Positions 32,201 to 44,441 of a stretch of 64,000 nucleotides of DNA are shown here, piece after piece; position 1 is the first letter of the stretch, and every line of letters begins with the position of its first letter. The DNA lies in contig NC_035177.2 of the NCBI RefSeq assembly GCF_001659605.2, forward strand, positions 558,611-622,610, read 5' to 3'. The notes under the pieces are model-generated. The model was given only the letters and a program-made list of their open reading frames with translations. It did no database searches and had not been told where the DNA came from. Source of the stretch: Manihot esculenta (lineage: Eukaryota > Streptophyta > Magnoliopsida > Malpighiales > Euphorbiaceae). The position numbers were made by a program, and so were the translations under genes.

Positions 32201-34158
32201 ATTGACTACAGCACCAGTCTTAGCTCTGCCTGTAAGTCATGAGGATTTCACAGTGTTCTGTGATGCATCCCGAGTGGGATTGGGCTGTGTATTGATGCAG
32301 AGTGATCGGGTAATAGCTTATGCTTCTAGACAGTTGAAGAAACATGAGTTGAATTACCCCACCCATGACCTAGAGATGGCAGCAGTTATCTTTGCACTTA
32401 AGATGTGGCGGCATTACCTCTACGGGGTTAAATGCGAGATCTTTACTGATCACAAGAGTTTACAGTACATCTTGAGTCAGAGAGAGCTGAATTTGAGGCA
32501 AAGACGATGGGTCGAATTGCTCAGTGATTATGATTGTAAGATCCAGTATCATCCGGGTAAGGCGAATGTGGTGGCAGACGCCCTCAGCCGGAAATCACTA
32601 GGCAGTTTATCCCATATATCAGCAGAGCGAAGACCAGTTGTGATGGAGCTTTACAAACTCTTAGAAGAAGGACTACAGCTCGAGTTGTCTGGTACAGGTG
32701 CATTGATAGCACAGATGAGAGTGACACCTGTATTTCTGGAGCAGATAGCTCAAAGACAGCACGAGGACCCTGAATTAATGAAAATTGCCAGGACTGTTCA
32801 GTCAGGCAACAGTGCAGAGTTCAGATTTGATAGTAAAGGGATCCTTCGTTATGGGAGTCGACTTTGTGTACCCGATCGTGGCAGTGTGAAAGAAGACATT
32901 ATGAGGGAAGCTCATAATGCGAGATATAGTGTTCACCCAGGAGCCACCAAGATGTACCAGGATCTAAAAAAAAGTCTATTGGTGGCCAGCTATGAAGAAA
33001 GAAGTAGCGCAGTTTGTGACAACCTGTGAGGTTTGTCAGAGGGTGAAGCTAGAGCATCAGAAACCAGCAGGAATGCTTAACCCATTACCGATTCCCGAAT
33101 GGAAATGGGAAAACATAGCTATGGATTTTGTAGTGGGTTTACCAGCAGCGTCCAACAGAATAGACTCGATATGGGTGATTGTGGACAGACTCACGAAATC
33201 TGCTCATTTTCTTCCAGTTCGGAGTACCTATTCTGTGGATAAGTTGGCTCAGGTCTATCTAGATGAGATAGTGAGATTACATGGTGTTCCAGTATCAATA
33301 GTCTCAGATAGAGGACCTCAGTTTACCTCTAGATTTTGGCGAAGTCTGCAGAGTGCGATGGGCACAAGATTAGAGTTTAGCACTGCTTTCCACCCACAAA
33401 CTGATGGACAGTCAGAGAGGACCATCCAGACCATAGAGGATATGCTTCGATTGTGTGTGTTAGACTTTGGCGGTTCTTGGAGGCAGCATCTACCTTTGGT
33501 GGAGTTTGCCTACAATAACAGCCATCATGCTAGCATAGGGATGGCTCCGTATGAAGCGTTGTATGGGAGGAAATGCAGATCCCCTGTTTGTTGGGAAGAG
33601 ATAGGAGAGAAGGCTCTGGCAGGGCCAGAGTTAGTCGAGATTACTAGTAGAGTGGTGCCCATGATCAGAGATAGAATCAGAACAGCTCAGAGTAGACAGA
33701 AAAGTTATGCCGACGTTCGCAGAAAACAGTTAGAATTTCAGGAGGGTAATTGGGTATTGCTGAAAGTGTCTCCGATGAAAGGTGTGGTTCGTTTTGGGAA
33801 GAAGGGTAAATTAGCTCCACGGTACATTGGACCTTTTGAGGTTGTGCAGCGGATCGGAAATGTATCATATAAGCTAGATTTACCTGCTTCGATGGAGAGG
33901 ATTCACCCGGTCTTTCATGTTTCTATGCTACGGCAGTTTGTGTCAGATCCGACTCAGATTCTGAGTGAGCCTGAGGTGGAGATTCACACAGATCTCACCT
34001 ATGTAGAGCAGCCAGTGCGGATTGTGGACACACAGCTCAGACAGCTAAGGAACAAGGAGATTCCGATGGTGAAAGTCCTATGGAACCACCATAATGTAGA
34101 AGAGTGCACGTGGGAAACGCGGGAGTCTATGCTCCAGCAGTATCCATACCTGTTTTGA
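29262..34158 (+). pseudogene. C gag-pol polyprotein with one frameshift in integrase
   Basis: Start ATG 29262 ([15 protein letters not shown]); an in-frame ATG at 29235 is upstream of the conserved start. Order: Pro/Tyr-rich N-terminus, Gag capsid (about residues 180-345), zinc pair ([26 protein letters not shown], about 400-435), protease DPGASHSF (Asp518), RT ([10 protein letters not shown] near 750; FIDDI Asp854-Asp855), RNase H (CDASRVGLG near 1000), integrase HHCC, DDE (AMDFVVG, SDRGPQF, DGQSER), GPF module, chromodomain, TGA at 34156-34158. The single defect is a run of eight A at 32966-32973 where relatives need one fewer. It shifts frame in the zinc finger just before VYWWP. The first frame stops at 33029. 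It could be a real mutation or a homopolymer base-call error. Confidence 0.94.
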
Positions 34159-34199
34159 GGTTCGTTTCCTCCTTTTTGTATGTTTCTAATTTGTTTTAG

Positions 34200-34236
34200 G
34201 AACATCCGAGGACGAATGTTCTTAAGGGGGGAAGAA
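34200..34236 (+). other. C polypurine tract and hairpin
   Basis: GAACATCCG/CGAATGTTC at 34200-34221 (one mismatch), then TTAAGGGGGGAAGAA up to the LTR. Confidence 0.88.
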
Positions 34237-36361
34237 TGTAATACCCGGCATGTTCAGACATCAGAATTCCTATCGTTTGGTGGAATCGAGGATGTCAGAG
34301 CATCCCTGAAGGGAGAGTGGAGGTTTTCTAAAATGTTTTTAGATGTTTTAAGCTTTTGTTTTAGCAAAGGAATAAGTTTTGAAGAAACAAGGCTAAGGAA
34401 AGTTTTGCCACTTTCGGCCCCCTAAAGTGTAAGTTCGGCCGCCTAAAGTAGCTCATGTTCGGCCCCCTAAACTCAATGTTCGGCCCCCGAACGTGATGAG
34501 GTGTTACATGTAGCTTTGGCCACCGAACGTGAAGCGGTGGTTCACTTTTTTTAAGTGGATATGGCCGACTATGGAGGTGCTTAAGCTCTCCTTTGGGTCA
34601 GGAACAAGCACATGTTTCCCCTTGGTGATTTTCTTGAGTTTCTAATCAAATCTTTCAAAGAAAAATAAGTTTATGGTGAGTTTTAACTAGTTTTGAGAAG
34701 TTGTGGAGTTTGAGAACTTGTGAAGCTTGCATCTTCATTTCTTCAAGTTTGGGGTCACGCCAGCCTTTGTTCTTCAAAGGGTAAGAGTGAATCCTTTGTT
34801 TTTATCATGTTTTAAATGAGTTTGATGATGGGAAAGGGGAGTTGTGCTTGAGTATGCATAAGTTGTCCATATTAGGGTGTATGGATCCTATGCTTTGTGT
34901 ATGGTTGTTGTGTGTTGTTTGTTGGAGTTTAATTTATTTGAAGCTCCTTTATGTTTATTGAAGTGTTTATGCATGTTTTAGAAGGGTTAAATGCATGTGT
35001 TGAGGTCTGAGCAGGTGATGGAGGGTTTGGCAGGCGTCCTTGTGCACGAAACTGAGTTCTGGATGAACTCAGGTTCGGCCCCCGAAAGTCCAAGTTAGGC
35101 CGCCGAACATGCCTGACTTTCGTCTCTGGAAGGGACATTCGGCCGCCGAAGGTGCCCCCGAAAGTGCCCTGTCCAGCCTTCCTTTGCATGTTTTCTATGT
35201 TTGGTCTAAGGTGTTTTAAGGGGTTTTAAGGGGAGATGTTTAGCGCTATGTCCGAGTATGTTTGGTCCCTCATTTGAGTCTATCTGTGTAGGCACAGAGC
35301 AGAGGAACCAGAGAGAGCAGCAGTGAGTACTGCTCCAGAGTTTTCAGAGCCTGCAGAGTCAGTCAGTCCAGATAGCCAGAGGTGAGTGGAACTAAACTTA
35401 ATGCTTTTTGAATTGATCAAAGACATGTTTTAGCATATCTCATGCATCATGATTATGCCATAAGTTGATTGCATTAGTGTCCACGAATATGTTGCATTGC
35501 ATTGTTATTTGTTGATGTGGGTAAATGCTGAATGATCCCATAGTCACAGACAGGAAGACCAGGAGCCTTTGACTACGCCCTGGCAAGTATAGCAAAGACC
35601 AGGAGCCTTTGACTACGCCCTGGCAGGTATATAGTAAAGTCCAGGAGCCTTTGACTACGCCCTGGCAATGGTAAGTACAATGGTGTTATATACACATATA
35701 CATATATGACAGGAAGTCCAGGAGCCTTTGACTACGCCCTGGCACAGAGTTACTGGGACTATGTGGTGACAGGTTTACTCTTGATGTGAAATGTTTGTGT
35801 TATGACGCATTCCATGAGAGCATCTGTTAATGAATTGTTTTACTGTTCTACTCACTGGGCTATAGAGCTCATCCCACTCCCTTAACCCCAGTTTTGCAGG
35901 TTCAGTATACCGTATACAGGGACAGTCCAGCAGGGTTCAGAGAAAGAATAAAGAGAAATGTAATCGTCTAGAGTGGACATGTACTGTTAAAGAGCTGTAA
36001 TAGTTATATATGTGCTTGACTTAGTAGTTGTAAATCTATTGTGTTGTACATGATCGGTATATGTATATGTTTTACTGTATGTGGACTACCAGGCTTAACA
36101 GGTATGAATGAACCCATCTAGAGCAAGCTCTAGTCAGGGGTACAGAGTACAGAGTACAGAGTACAGAGTACAGAGTACAGAGATAGTGCTTGCACAGGTT
36201 AAGCCTTGGGCCAGAAAAGAGTTTTTATTTCACAGAAAATGTATGATCATGTATGAGATTTACAGGTACACAGAGAGTATAGCAGGCTTGCTACGGGTTC
36301 TGGCGGCCTTAAGCCGACCTGAATCCTAGCGCCGGTGACGGTCCATTTTGGGGTCGTTACA
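34237..36361 (+). repeat. Element C 3' LTR
   Basis: 2125 bp, collinear with the 5' LTR at a constant offset of 7314 bp without indels. No base difference was found where I compared. Confidence 0.95.
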
Positions 36362-37211
36362 CAAACGGCATCACAAGGAACTCATAGTGCCCATACCTGG
36401 TCCTGAAAGCTGTCTTCGGTACATCTTCATTCCTTATCCTCAACTGATGGTACCCTAATCTCAGATCTATTTTGGAGAAACAACCTGCTCCTGCTAGCTG
36501 GTCGAATAGATCGTCGATCCTCGGCAAAGGGTACTTGTTCTTGGTAGTGACCTTGTTCAACTGTCTGTAGTCGATGCAAAGTCTGAGGGATCCATCCTTC
36601 TTCCTCACAAACAAAACCGGAGCACCCCAAGGTGAAGTACTCGGTCGGATGAAACCCTTATCTACCAGCTCTTGCAACTGTTCCTTCAGTTCTTTCAATT
36701 CAGCTGGTGCCATCCTGTAGGGAGGGGTAGAGATCGGTCTGGTACCAGACATTAACTCAATCTCGAACTCTATCTCCCTAGCAGGTGGTAACCCTGGCAG
36801 TTCGTCTGGGAAAACATCTAAGAACTCACTCACCACAGGCACTGAGGCGGGCTCTCTGACATGACTATCTAACTCCCTCACATGAGCTAGAAACCCCTGA
36901 CATCCCTTCCTAAGCAACCTACGAGCCTGAAGAGCTGAGATCAGACCTCTAGGTGTACCCCTCTTGTCTCCTCTGAAGACGACCTCTGACCCATCCTGAT
37001 CTCTGAATCTGACTACCTTGTCTCTACAGTCCAAGGTAGCACCATGGGTCGATAACCAATCCATCCCTAGAATGACGTCAAAATCTGTCAAATCTAGAAC
37101 CACGAGGTCGGCAGAAAGGCATCTTCCCTCTATGAAAACTGGACTACATTGGCAGACTGCCTCTGCCACTGACGGGTCACACTTGGGTCCACTGACCCAT
37201 AGGGGACACTC
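36362..37211 (-). pseudogene. B gag-pol, second part (protease C-half, RT N-half)
   Basis: Minus strand from the D insertion point to the C insertion point. It begins in the ECPLWVSGP motif of the protease domain, includes the [24 protein letters not shown] region, the protease-RT linker, [10 protein letters not shown] and the RT start with [24 protein letters not shown] and HYEFLVMPF. The frame is open throughout and in register with the flanking B segments. Confidence 0.93.
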
Positions 37212-39303
37212 TGACAGAACGGTTGTCGAAGCCGGTCAAAATAAATAACCTGTTTAACTACCAACAATATTAAAATTGTAGACAGTGGTAAGAGGATCGT
37301 ATCCACAGGGAATTGATACTCGTTTACCTTCCTTGAGTAGACCAAATTAAAGAGAGCAGAAAAGAAAAGAAAGTGCAAGTGCATGTAAAGTAAAAGTGGG
37401 GGTGTTGAGATTGATTTGATTAAGCTAATGAAAAGAGTAATTAAAAAGTAAGCAGAAAGTAAATTAAGGGTAAAACAATGATGGTAAAAGCTCTAGTTGA
37501 AGATTTAGATTCACTTTAGTTGATGGGATTGATCATTGACTCAAAAGTTCCTTTGTTGATTCAATAAATTGGCCATGGAGATTGAAGAAGCTTCTCACAT
37601 CCATAGTCTCTCTTTTAGATTAAATTAATTAGGGAAAGTCCACCAATCAATTACTAATTAACAATTGCCAAAGAACGTCTTTGAGCCTTAGGCCTTTTGC
37701 AAAAGTCAATCGCATAAAGTAATGGAGAGAACCAATTCTAGTCACCCACATGCATGGAGACAACACTAGATCATGCAATTTCCTTGGTTGTGCACCAAGT
37801 GTTCTTATGTTCAAACGATTCAAGCAAATACGGACTTAAAATCATTCAAAACAACAATATATCACTTTGCAACAAAAATCAATGGAGATCTTAAATAACA
37901 AAGCAATAATATCCTTAAGCATGAAATCACAAGAATACTGAATAACAAAAGGTAAAACAATGAATGTCCAAGTCTCTCAATCCACAATACAACTAAAGCT
38001 TCACTTGATCTTCAACTAGAATGAAAGGTTTCAGCCACTCATGGCTGAAACAAAAACCATAAAGAAAGGTAGAAGAAGAAGAGAAGAAGCCGAAGGTGGT
38101 GGAGGCGCGGCCTTGCTTGATCCGGATGGAGAAGGAGAAGATGAGTCTGAAAAAGTCCAAAATTTCGTGGCTGCCAAAGAGAGTACCTTTTTATAGAGTT
38201 TTGGTGCTGCCTAGGTCTTCCTTATTAGTGTAGAGGCTGCCCAAGGTGCTGCCCAAACTCAACTTGCTGCCCAAGTTGTTGCAGAAGAGGAAAGAATCGT
38301 AGTGCATGCACTTCAGAAGGCAGGTGCGCGCAGATGGCTTTCAGAATAGGAAAGGAGCGTACCTTGTGTCTGAAAAGGAAGGAAGAGCGATCCAAGGATG
38401 CCAATAGAGGAAGAAAAGTCGTGGCTTGCTCTGCAGGAGAGAGGCATGCGCGCGGATAGCACTGAAAGGGAAGGAGGCGCGCGGATCAGGCTTTGCAGAA
38501 GAGGTAGGCGCGCGGACAGCACTGTATAGGAAATATTTGCTGTCCAAACTTCCTATTTAGATGGATCCTCTATTGAATTATGAATCTGGACTGAATGAAG
38601 GCCAAGTGCATAGAGATCTCCTTCCTGAATAGAGAGTGGTGCGCAGATCATGTTGCAGAAGGCAAGTAGTGCGCAGTCATTGAATGCAGAAGGGAAAGTG
38701 GATCTGCCAAGTCTTTCCTTTTCAGGTGGAGCCTTCGTTTGAATTTTAAATGCTGAACGCAGAAGAGGCAAGTGTGCCTTCATGAGATCTTGCTGCCTAA
38801 ATTGGAAGATATGACTGCTGCAGTATGTGCACATCTTTGAATAAGGAAAGAAATATCTGCGATTTGAATTTTAAATAATCCACTGACTGAGCTTTCCTTA
38901 TTTGCTTTTGCCTCTGCACTTTCCTCATTTGAAGACTTTCCTTTTCTGAAAACTTGCCTTATTTGAAGACTTTCCTTTCTTGGCACACGTTCTAAACAAG
39001 GCAGGAAGGATTCTGCAGTTCGAATTTCGGACAGTGTGCTGGCTGCGCTTTTTGACTCTTTCCTTGTTTGGCACTTTCCATATATGAAACTTTCCTTATT
39101 TGGAACTTTCCATATATGAAAACTTTCCTTTTCTGGAACTTTCCATATTTGGCACTTTTTGGCAGTTTTAACCACATTTTCTCCAGAATGTCTTTTCACA
39201 CCTAGTTTCTGCAAAACATGAACAAAACAACCAAATTAGGCAGAAAATGTGCAAATAAACATCATTAAGATCATGATAATATGGCCTAAAATGCGCTCTG
39301 TCA
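37212..39303 (-). repeat. Element D 3' LTR
   Basis: 2092 bp, plus-strand TGACAGAACGG to GCTCTGTCA. On the minus strand its U3-like part holds repeated GGAAAG/TTTCC motifs (plus 38938-39150: several CTTTCC(TT/AT)AT.TG units). The plus-strand part 38215-38550 has several GCGCGCGGA repeats. No open reading frame looks meaningful. Confidence 0.94.
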
Positions 39304-40372
39304 AATACCCCCACACCTAACCTTTTGCTTGTCCTCAAGCAAACAAACACAATTGAACAAACTCTTTTCACTTAGATCCTTTATGTCCACTTAAGCTTTT
39401 ACTCTAGACCCCTATTTTGAATTATTGCAATAAAGAATGTATGCATCAAGGTTACTTACCTCTTTCCTTGTTTCCCTTTACTTACCATGGCTAGGATCGG
39501 TTTTCCTCAAGAGAGAGATCATACATGCATTAGTTCTTTTTCATTCAAAGACTTAATCTAGCTTTCAGAGTGACTTGCCCTTACCTTGAAGTACTTAATT
39601 CAGCCTTTTTGCACTTTAAACTTGCTTGGAAAAGTCACCAACCTTTTGACGTGAAGGTACATATTGGTGATACCCACCCCCAGTTACTCAGTTGGTCACC
39701 TGTCCAAGTGGCTACTAGCTCTGTTCATAGTCTTTTGACCATTGGAACAGTTTTCACATTGTGCTTATGAAGTCTAGGCCTTTTCTGAATTTCTTTTCTC
39801 AATGATTTGGGCAAATCAACACCAATTGCTAACAAGTCACATTAAGTACATTCTCACAATTTTCAATTCATTCTCATAAGTTGAGGGTCATCAGTATGTT
39901 TTTCACCATGGCAAGCTCAAGGATTCAATTCAAAAAGCAATTCCCAAACATGAATACATCTTATTGCAATTGATTCAACCTAGGTTTAGAGAGTTATTAC
40001 ATCAATGGGGTCATGGAAAGAAAGTTCATCCAACATAGTTGGTCAGTTTGAGTAAAGCAAATCAAGAAGAAGATTGTGGATGTGTGTGTTATTGAAAGCA
40101 AAAAAATGAAAAAATTATAAACTGTGGCTAAGCAAACTGAAAGCAAAAACGCAGTCTGAAAGCAAGCAAAACGCAAACTGAAAACAAGAACTGAAAGCAA
40201 AAACGCAAACTGAAAGGGAAAAATGGGTTTAAAGCAAAAATCTAAAGCAAAAATTAAAATGTCGTACCCCCACACCTAAATCATACATTGTCCTCAATGT
40301 AATAGAAACATAAAAGAACAAAGAAACTGAGTACTTCCCTTAGGTGTGGTTGGCATGGTGCGATGAGCCTAT
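39304..40372 (-). other. D 3' non-coding region with two polypurine-type motifs
   Basis: 1.07 kb between the ORF stop and the 3' LTR. A 14-bp motif, ACCCCCACACCTAA on the plus strand, occurs at the LTR edge (39307-39320) and again at 40266-40279 near the ORF end. Both are followed 7-8 bases later by TTGTCCTCAA. On the element strand this reads TTAGGTGTGGGGGT. The LTR-edge copy is the expected polypurine tract; the inner one may be a second. An A-rich stretch with AAAGCAAAAACGCA repeats lies at 40090-40260. No gene seen. Confidence 0.7.
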
Positions 40373-43300
40373 TCAGAGAGAGTGACGATCTAGTGGAATT
40401 TCTTCCACTAGTTGTACTTTGAATCCTTCGTAGTAAGGCTTCAGGCGATGGCCATTCACCTTGAACTGCTTTCCTGTATCTATACTGCGAATGTCTACTG
40501 CTCCATGAGGGTAAGTGTACTCAACAATGAATGGTCCAATCCACCTAGATCGTAGCTTCCCTGGAAACAGTTTCAAACGAGAATCAAAAAGTAAGACTTT
40601 ATCACCAACCTCGAAGTGCTTCCTTGAAATTCGGTTGTCATGGGAGGCCTTGATCTTGGTTTTGTAGTCCCACGAAGTGTCATATGCATCTCTTCTTATC
40701 TCTTCTAGCTCTTGCAGTTGCAACTTGCGATGGTGTCCAGCTTCTTTTAGATCCATGTTGCAATTCTTGACAGCCCAGTAGGCTTTGTGCTCTATTTCAA
40801 CTGGAAGGTGACATGCTTTTCCATAGACCAGTCTATAAGGAGACATACCTATGGGTGTTTTGTAGGCTGTTCTGTATGCCCACAAGGCGTCTTCCAGTTT
40901 TGTACTCCAATCTTTTCTGCTAGGTGACACGGTTTTTTCTAGAATGGCTTTGATCTCTCTGTTGGACACTTCAGCTTGTCCATTAGTCTGCGGATGATAT
41001 GCGGTGGATGTTCTGTGCACCACATTGTGCTTCTTGAGAAGATTTGCAACGACCTTGTTGCAAAAGTGGGTGCCTCTGTCACTGATGATTGCCTTGGGAA
41101 CTCCATGCCTAGCAAAAATGTTAGTTTTTACAAAATCAACTACTGCCATTGCATCATCTGTCTTAGTTGCTTTGGCCTCCACCCATTTGGACACATAGTC
41201 CACTGCAAGAATGATGTAAGTGTATCCAAAAGAAGGTGGGAAGGGGCCCATGAAATCTATGCCCCATACATCAAATACCTCACAAACCATGATGGGGTTT
41301 TGTGGCATTTGGCTTTTGTTGCCAAGATTTCCTGTTTGTTGGCATCTACCACATGTCCTGCAAAACAGATTAGCATCTCGAAAAAGAGTAGGCCAAAAGA
41401 ATCCACATTCAAGTATTTTATTAGCTGTTTTTCGTGGTCCGAAATGGCCACCACAACTGTATGAGTGACAGAATGTGAGTACTGAAGCGATTTCTTGATA
41501 TGGAATGCATCTCCTTATCATCTGATCAGAACAATGTCTCCACAGGTATGGTTCATCCCAAACATAGTACTTTGCATCACTCTTAATTTTGTCTCTTGTG
41601 TGCTTGGGCATGTCAGAAGGTAGATTACCTGTAGCAAGGTAGTTTACAATATCTGCGTACCATGGTTCATCATCCTGGGTGTGGTAGACCTGCTCATAGA
41701 GGTCATTCTCACTCTCTTCAGACTTCAGAATTTGCTGTGAGGGGGATTCTGTTTGTTCATGAACCGTTTGCGCTGGAGCTGGAGGCAGAAGGTGTTGCGG
41801 AAGTGGCTCAGGAGGCACCGATTGGGGCATTGAGGAGTTCGGCGGCCTAAGGATGCCTTTCTGCGGAAGCTGAAAGGTCTTCTGCGATTGGTTCTGCAGT
41901 CCTTTCTGGAGTGGTGCGATTTCCATCTGTTCTTCCTGCAGTGGTTTGCAGCTCAGCTCTTGAATGCTGCAGACGGTTTCTGTCAATTCTGGCTCTTCAT
42001 TTTTCAGATCAGATTCCCTGCAAAAGTCACGGTTTAGCACATCAGCATGATTCTCATTAAAAATCTGTTGACTCAAACAATCAATCATGTCTAAACCATA
42101 AACAGGGGAAAAATCATGGGGAAATTTCATTGCATCATAGACATTAAATTTGATTACTTCCCCTTCAAATTCCATGGTCAAGGTGCCATCGTGCACATCT
42201 ATTTTGGTTCTGGCAGTGCTCAAGAAAGGACGTCCAAGAAGGATGTCTGAAGATGTGCTGCAGCGGTCTTCCTTAGTGTCAATCACGTAAAAGTCTGCTG
42301 GGAAGACAAGCTCATCTACTTGCACTAGAACATCTTCGAGCACACCTTTTGGGTATACCACGGATCTGTCAGCTAGTTGAATCACAACTCTAGTTTCCTT
42401 CAGTGCACCTGCATTCAAAGAATTGTAAATAGACAGGGGCATAACATTTATCGATGCACCTAGATCACACATAGCCTTTCTAATCCCAACATTTCCTATC
42501 TTACAAGAAATTGCAAACATGCCCTTGTCCTTACACTTGGCTGGAAGTTCTCTTTTAATGACAGCTGTCACAACTTCACCTACACTTACCTTTTCCCTCT
42601 CCGCCAGCTTCCTTCTGTTGGTACATAGTTCTTTCAAAAATTTCGCGTACCTGGGAATCTGCTTCACAGCATCTAGCAGAGGTATGTTGATCTGCACCTT
42701 CCTGAAGGTGTCAAGGATCTCCCTTTCCTCTTTTTCTTTCTGTGCTTTCTCAAATCTCTTCGGAAAAGGGGGAGGGATCTGAAAACGTACCTGGGGGTCA
42801 TCCTTTTGCGCAAAAGGTGCTTCAGTTTGCGCAGGAGGATGGCTAGCTGGCTCAGGTGGATGTTGCGCAGGGGTGGTTTCAGCTGAAACCTCTGATTCTT
42901 GCGCAGGAATGGTTTCTGGCTCATCTGTCTTGGCATGTTGGAGCTCCTTCCCACTTCTCAGTGTTATAGCATTCACATTCTCTCTAGGATTGTCTTCTGT
43001 TTGAGAAGGTAACTTACCTTGAATGCCAGATCTGTTCATTGCGGATGCCAATTCCCCGATCTGCAGTTGCAGCACTTGTATCGTCTTTGTCAACTCCCCA
43101 ATGGCATGGTCTGCATTTGCAGGTGCTGGTTGGACTTGATTCCTGGGGCCGATCTGATTGTTTGTCCTGGCGTAGCTGAAATTGGGGTGGTCTCTCCAAC
43201 CTGGGTTATATGTGTTAGAATAAGGATCGCGTCTTACCTGATTGTTGTATCCTCCAATTGCATTAACGTGCTGGTCCTCTTCTTGAAGTGTGGGACATTG

Positions 43301-44389
43301 ATCAGTTGGGTGTCCCACATAGGCACATATACCACATGGTCGAAGCTGCTGAGGCTGTTGAGCTCGATGAACTTGTTGAGCTTGGCTAAGGAGAAGCTTT
43401 TCCACAAGACAGGTTAGCTTTGAAACTTCAGAATTAGAAGTTGGTGTACTTACCTCATGGATTCCTCTTTGCATCTGTTTTTCTTCCCCATATTGCCTAG
43501 ATGAGGCTGCAAGAGTGGAGATCAGTTCCCTCATCTCTCCAGGTGTCTTGTCCTTGATGGATCCCCCACAGGCTACATCGATGTATCTCCTTTCTGATGA
43601 TAGCAATCCTCCGTAGAAAAATTGTATAAGGGACCTGTCTGTCATATCATGTTGTGGACAACCTGTACAAAGCCTTTCAAACCTTTCCCAATAGTCATAT
43701 AAATCTTCAGCAGGTTTCTGTCTTATGCTAGTTATTTCTCTTATTATGCCAATTGATTTAGATGTTGGGAAGTATTTGTTCAAAAAGGTTTGAACCATTT
43801 CTTCCCAAGAATTTATAGATCCGGGTGGCAAATAGAATAACCAATCCCTAGCGAGGTCCTCAAGAGAGAAAGGAAAAGCTATTAATCTAACATGTTCTTC
43901 AGTAATTCCTTGAGGTCTCATGGATGAACAAATAATGGTGAATTCCTTCAAGTGCTTGTGTGGGTTTTCATTTTCTAATCCTCTAAATTTTGGGAGAATA
44001 TGAATCAAACCTGTTTTGAGCTCAAAAGGAACGGTCAGAGGTGGATAGTTGATGCACAGAGGTGCTTGATCACCTGTTGGGGCTGCCCATTCTCCCATGG
44101 TTCTTATTCTTGGCTCTGGGGCCCTTACGGCTGGATTTCCTTGAGGAATTTCCTCATGGACAGCATGTTCAGCGTTGGCAGCAGGTGGTGCCACGTTTTC
44201 AGCCATTTCAGATGGTTCAGGATGCGTTGGAGTGGTTTCAGGAGGCTGATCTGCGATTTCAAGGTGTCTTTGCGCAGATCCGGATTGCGCAGTCCCCAAA
44301 TGTGTACCTGTTTGCTTACCTAGTCTCCTGATTGTGCGCTCAATTTCTGGATCGTAAGGTAGGATTTCCTCGCGTCCAGATCTGGTCAT
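40373..44389 (-). CDS. D polyprotein: Gag-protease-integrase, RT and RNase H absent
   Basis: 1338 aa in one frame. Start ATG 44389 (MTRSGREE), 52 bases from the LTR. Gag capsid region about residues 110-310 ([16 protein letters not shown]), zinc knuckle CX2CX4HX4C 352-365, Pro-rich segment 500-545, aspartic protease with DLGAS (Asp642) and ILLGRPFL (717-723), then a Gln/Pro-rich linker about 800-895 (nt 41690-41992). The text then resumes at the post-RNase H region [15 protein letters not shown] (910-924). Integrase follows: zinc finger with His975, His982, Cys1013 and Cys1016, catalytic Asp1045, Asp1104 and Glu1140 (35 residues between the last two), and GPF module 1285-1287. No RT motif is present; relatives carry several hundred RT/RNase H residues between protease and integrase. 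No chromodomain. The product would supply capsid, protease and integrase but needs RT from another element. Confidence 0.9.
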   Translation of the reverse strand: MTRSGREEILPYDPEIERTIRRLGKQTGTHLGTAQSGSAQRHLEIADQPPETTPTHPEPSEMAENVAPPAANAEHAVHEEIPQGNPAVRAPEPRIRTMGEWAAPTGDQAPLCINYPPLTVPFELKTGLIHILPKFRGLENENPHKHLKEFTIICSSMRPQGITEEHVRLIAFPFSLEDLARDWLFYLPPGSINSWEEMVQTFLNKYFPTSKSIGIIREITSIRQKPAEDLYDYWERFERLCTGCPQHDMTDRSLIQFFYGGLLSSERRYIDVACGGSIKDKTPGEMRELISTLAASSRQYGEEKQMQRGIHEVSTPTSNSEVSKLTCLVEKLLLSQAQQVHRAQQPQQLRPCGICAYVGHPTDQCPTLQEEDQHVNAIGGYNNQVRRDPYSNTYNPGWRDHPNFSYARTNNQIGPRNQVQPAPANADHAIGELTKTIQVLQLQIGELASAMNRSGIQGKLPSQTEDNPRENVNAITLRSGKELQHAKTDEPETIPAQESEVSAETTPAQHPPEPASHPPAQTEAPFAQKDDPQVRFQIPPPFPKRFEKAQKEKEEREILDTFRKVQINIPLLDAVKQIPRYAKFLKELCTNRRKLAEREKVSVGEVVTAVIKRELPAKCKDKGMFAISCKIGNVGIRKAMCDLGASINVMPLSIYNSLNAGALKETRVVIQLADRSVVYPKGVLEDVLVQVDELVFPADFYVIDTKEDRCSTSSDILLGRPFLSTARTKIDVHDGTLTMEFEGEVIKFNVYDAMKFPHDFSPVYGLDMIDCLSQQIFNENHADVLNRDFCRESDLKNEEPELTETVCSIQELSCKPLQEEQMEIAPLQKGLQNQSQKTFQLPQKGILRPPNSSMPQSVPPEPLPQHLLPPAPAQTVHEQTESPSQQILKSEESENDLYEQVYHTQDDEPWYADIVNYLATGNLPSDMPKHTRDKIKSDAKYYVWDEPYLWRHCSDQMIRRCIPYQEIASVLTFCHSYSCGGHFGPRKTANKILECGFFWPTLFRDANLFCRTCGRCQQTGNLGNKSQMPQNPIMVCEVFDVWGIDFMGPFPPSFGYTYIILAVDYVSKWVEAKATKTDDAMAVVDFVKTNIFARHGVPKAIISDRGTHFCNKVVANLLKKHNVVHRTSTAYHPQTNGQAEVSNREIKAILEKTVSPSRKDWSTKLEDALWAYRTAYKTPIGMSPYRLVYGKACHLPVEIEHKAYWAVKNCNMDLKEAGHHRKLQLQELEEIRRDAYDTSWDYKTKIKASHDNRISRKHFEVGDKVLLFDSRLKLFPGKLRSRWIGPFIVEYTYPHGAVDIRSIDTGKQFKVNGHRLKPYYEGFKVQLVEEIPLDRHSL

Positions 44390-44419
44390 AAAAGAAAGAA
44401 AATAAACAAGTTAGACAAT

Positions 44420-44437
44420 TCCCCGGCAACGGCGCCA
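44420..44437 (-). other. D primer binding site, tRNA-Asp
   Basis: Minus-strand TGGCGCCGTTGCCGGGGA, 18 bases complementary to the plant tRNA-Asp 3' end including CCA, four bases from the 5' LTR. This primer is typical of the Athila lineage. Confidence 0.92.
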
Positions 44438-44441
44438 ATTT

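Larger units (their letters stand above)
26923..36361 (+). mobile_element. Element C: young, nearly complete Tekay/Del-like gypsy element
   Basis: 9439 bp with two 2125-bp LTRs (26923-29047 and 34237-36361). I found no difference in the stretches I compared. CAAAC duplications flank it (26918-26922 and 36362-36366). It sits in B's RT between MPF and GLTN. It has a primer site, one gag-pol with a single frameshift, a polypurine tract and an adjacent hairpin. It is the youngest insertion in the window by LTR identity. Confidence 0.95.

Noticed and set aside
32966..32973. Programmed frameshift at A8 in C
   Set aside because: It lies within the integrase zinc finger, not between gag and pol, and relatives read through in one frame; a mutation or base-call error is simpler.
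44420..44437. tRNA gene (matches the tRNA-Asp end)
   Set aside because: Only the 18-base 3' end is present, beside an LTR; it is a primer binding site.
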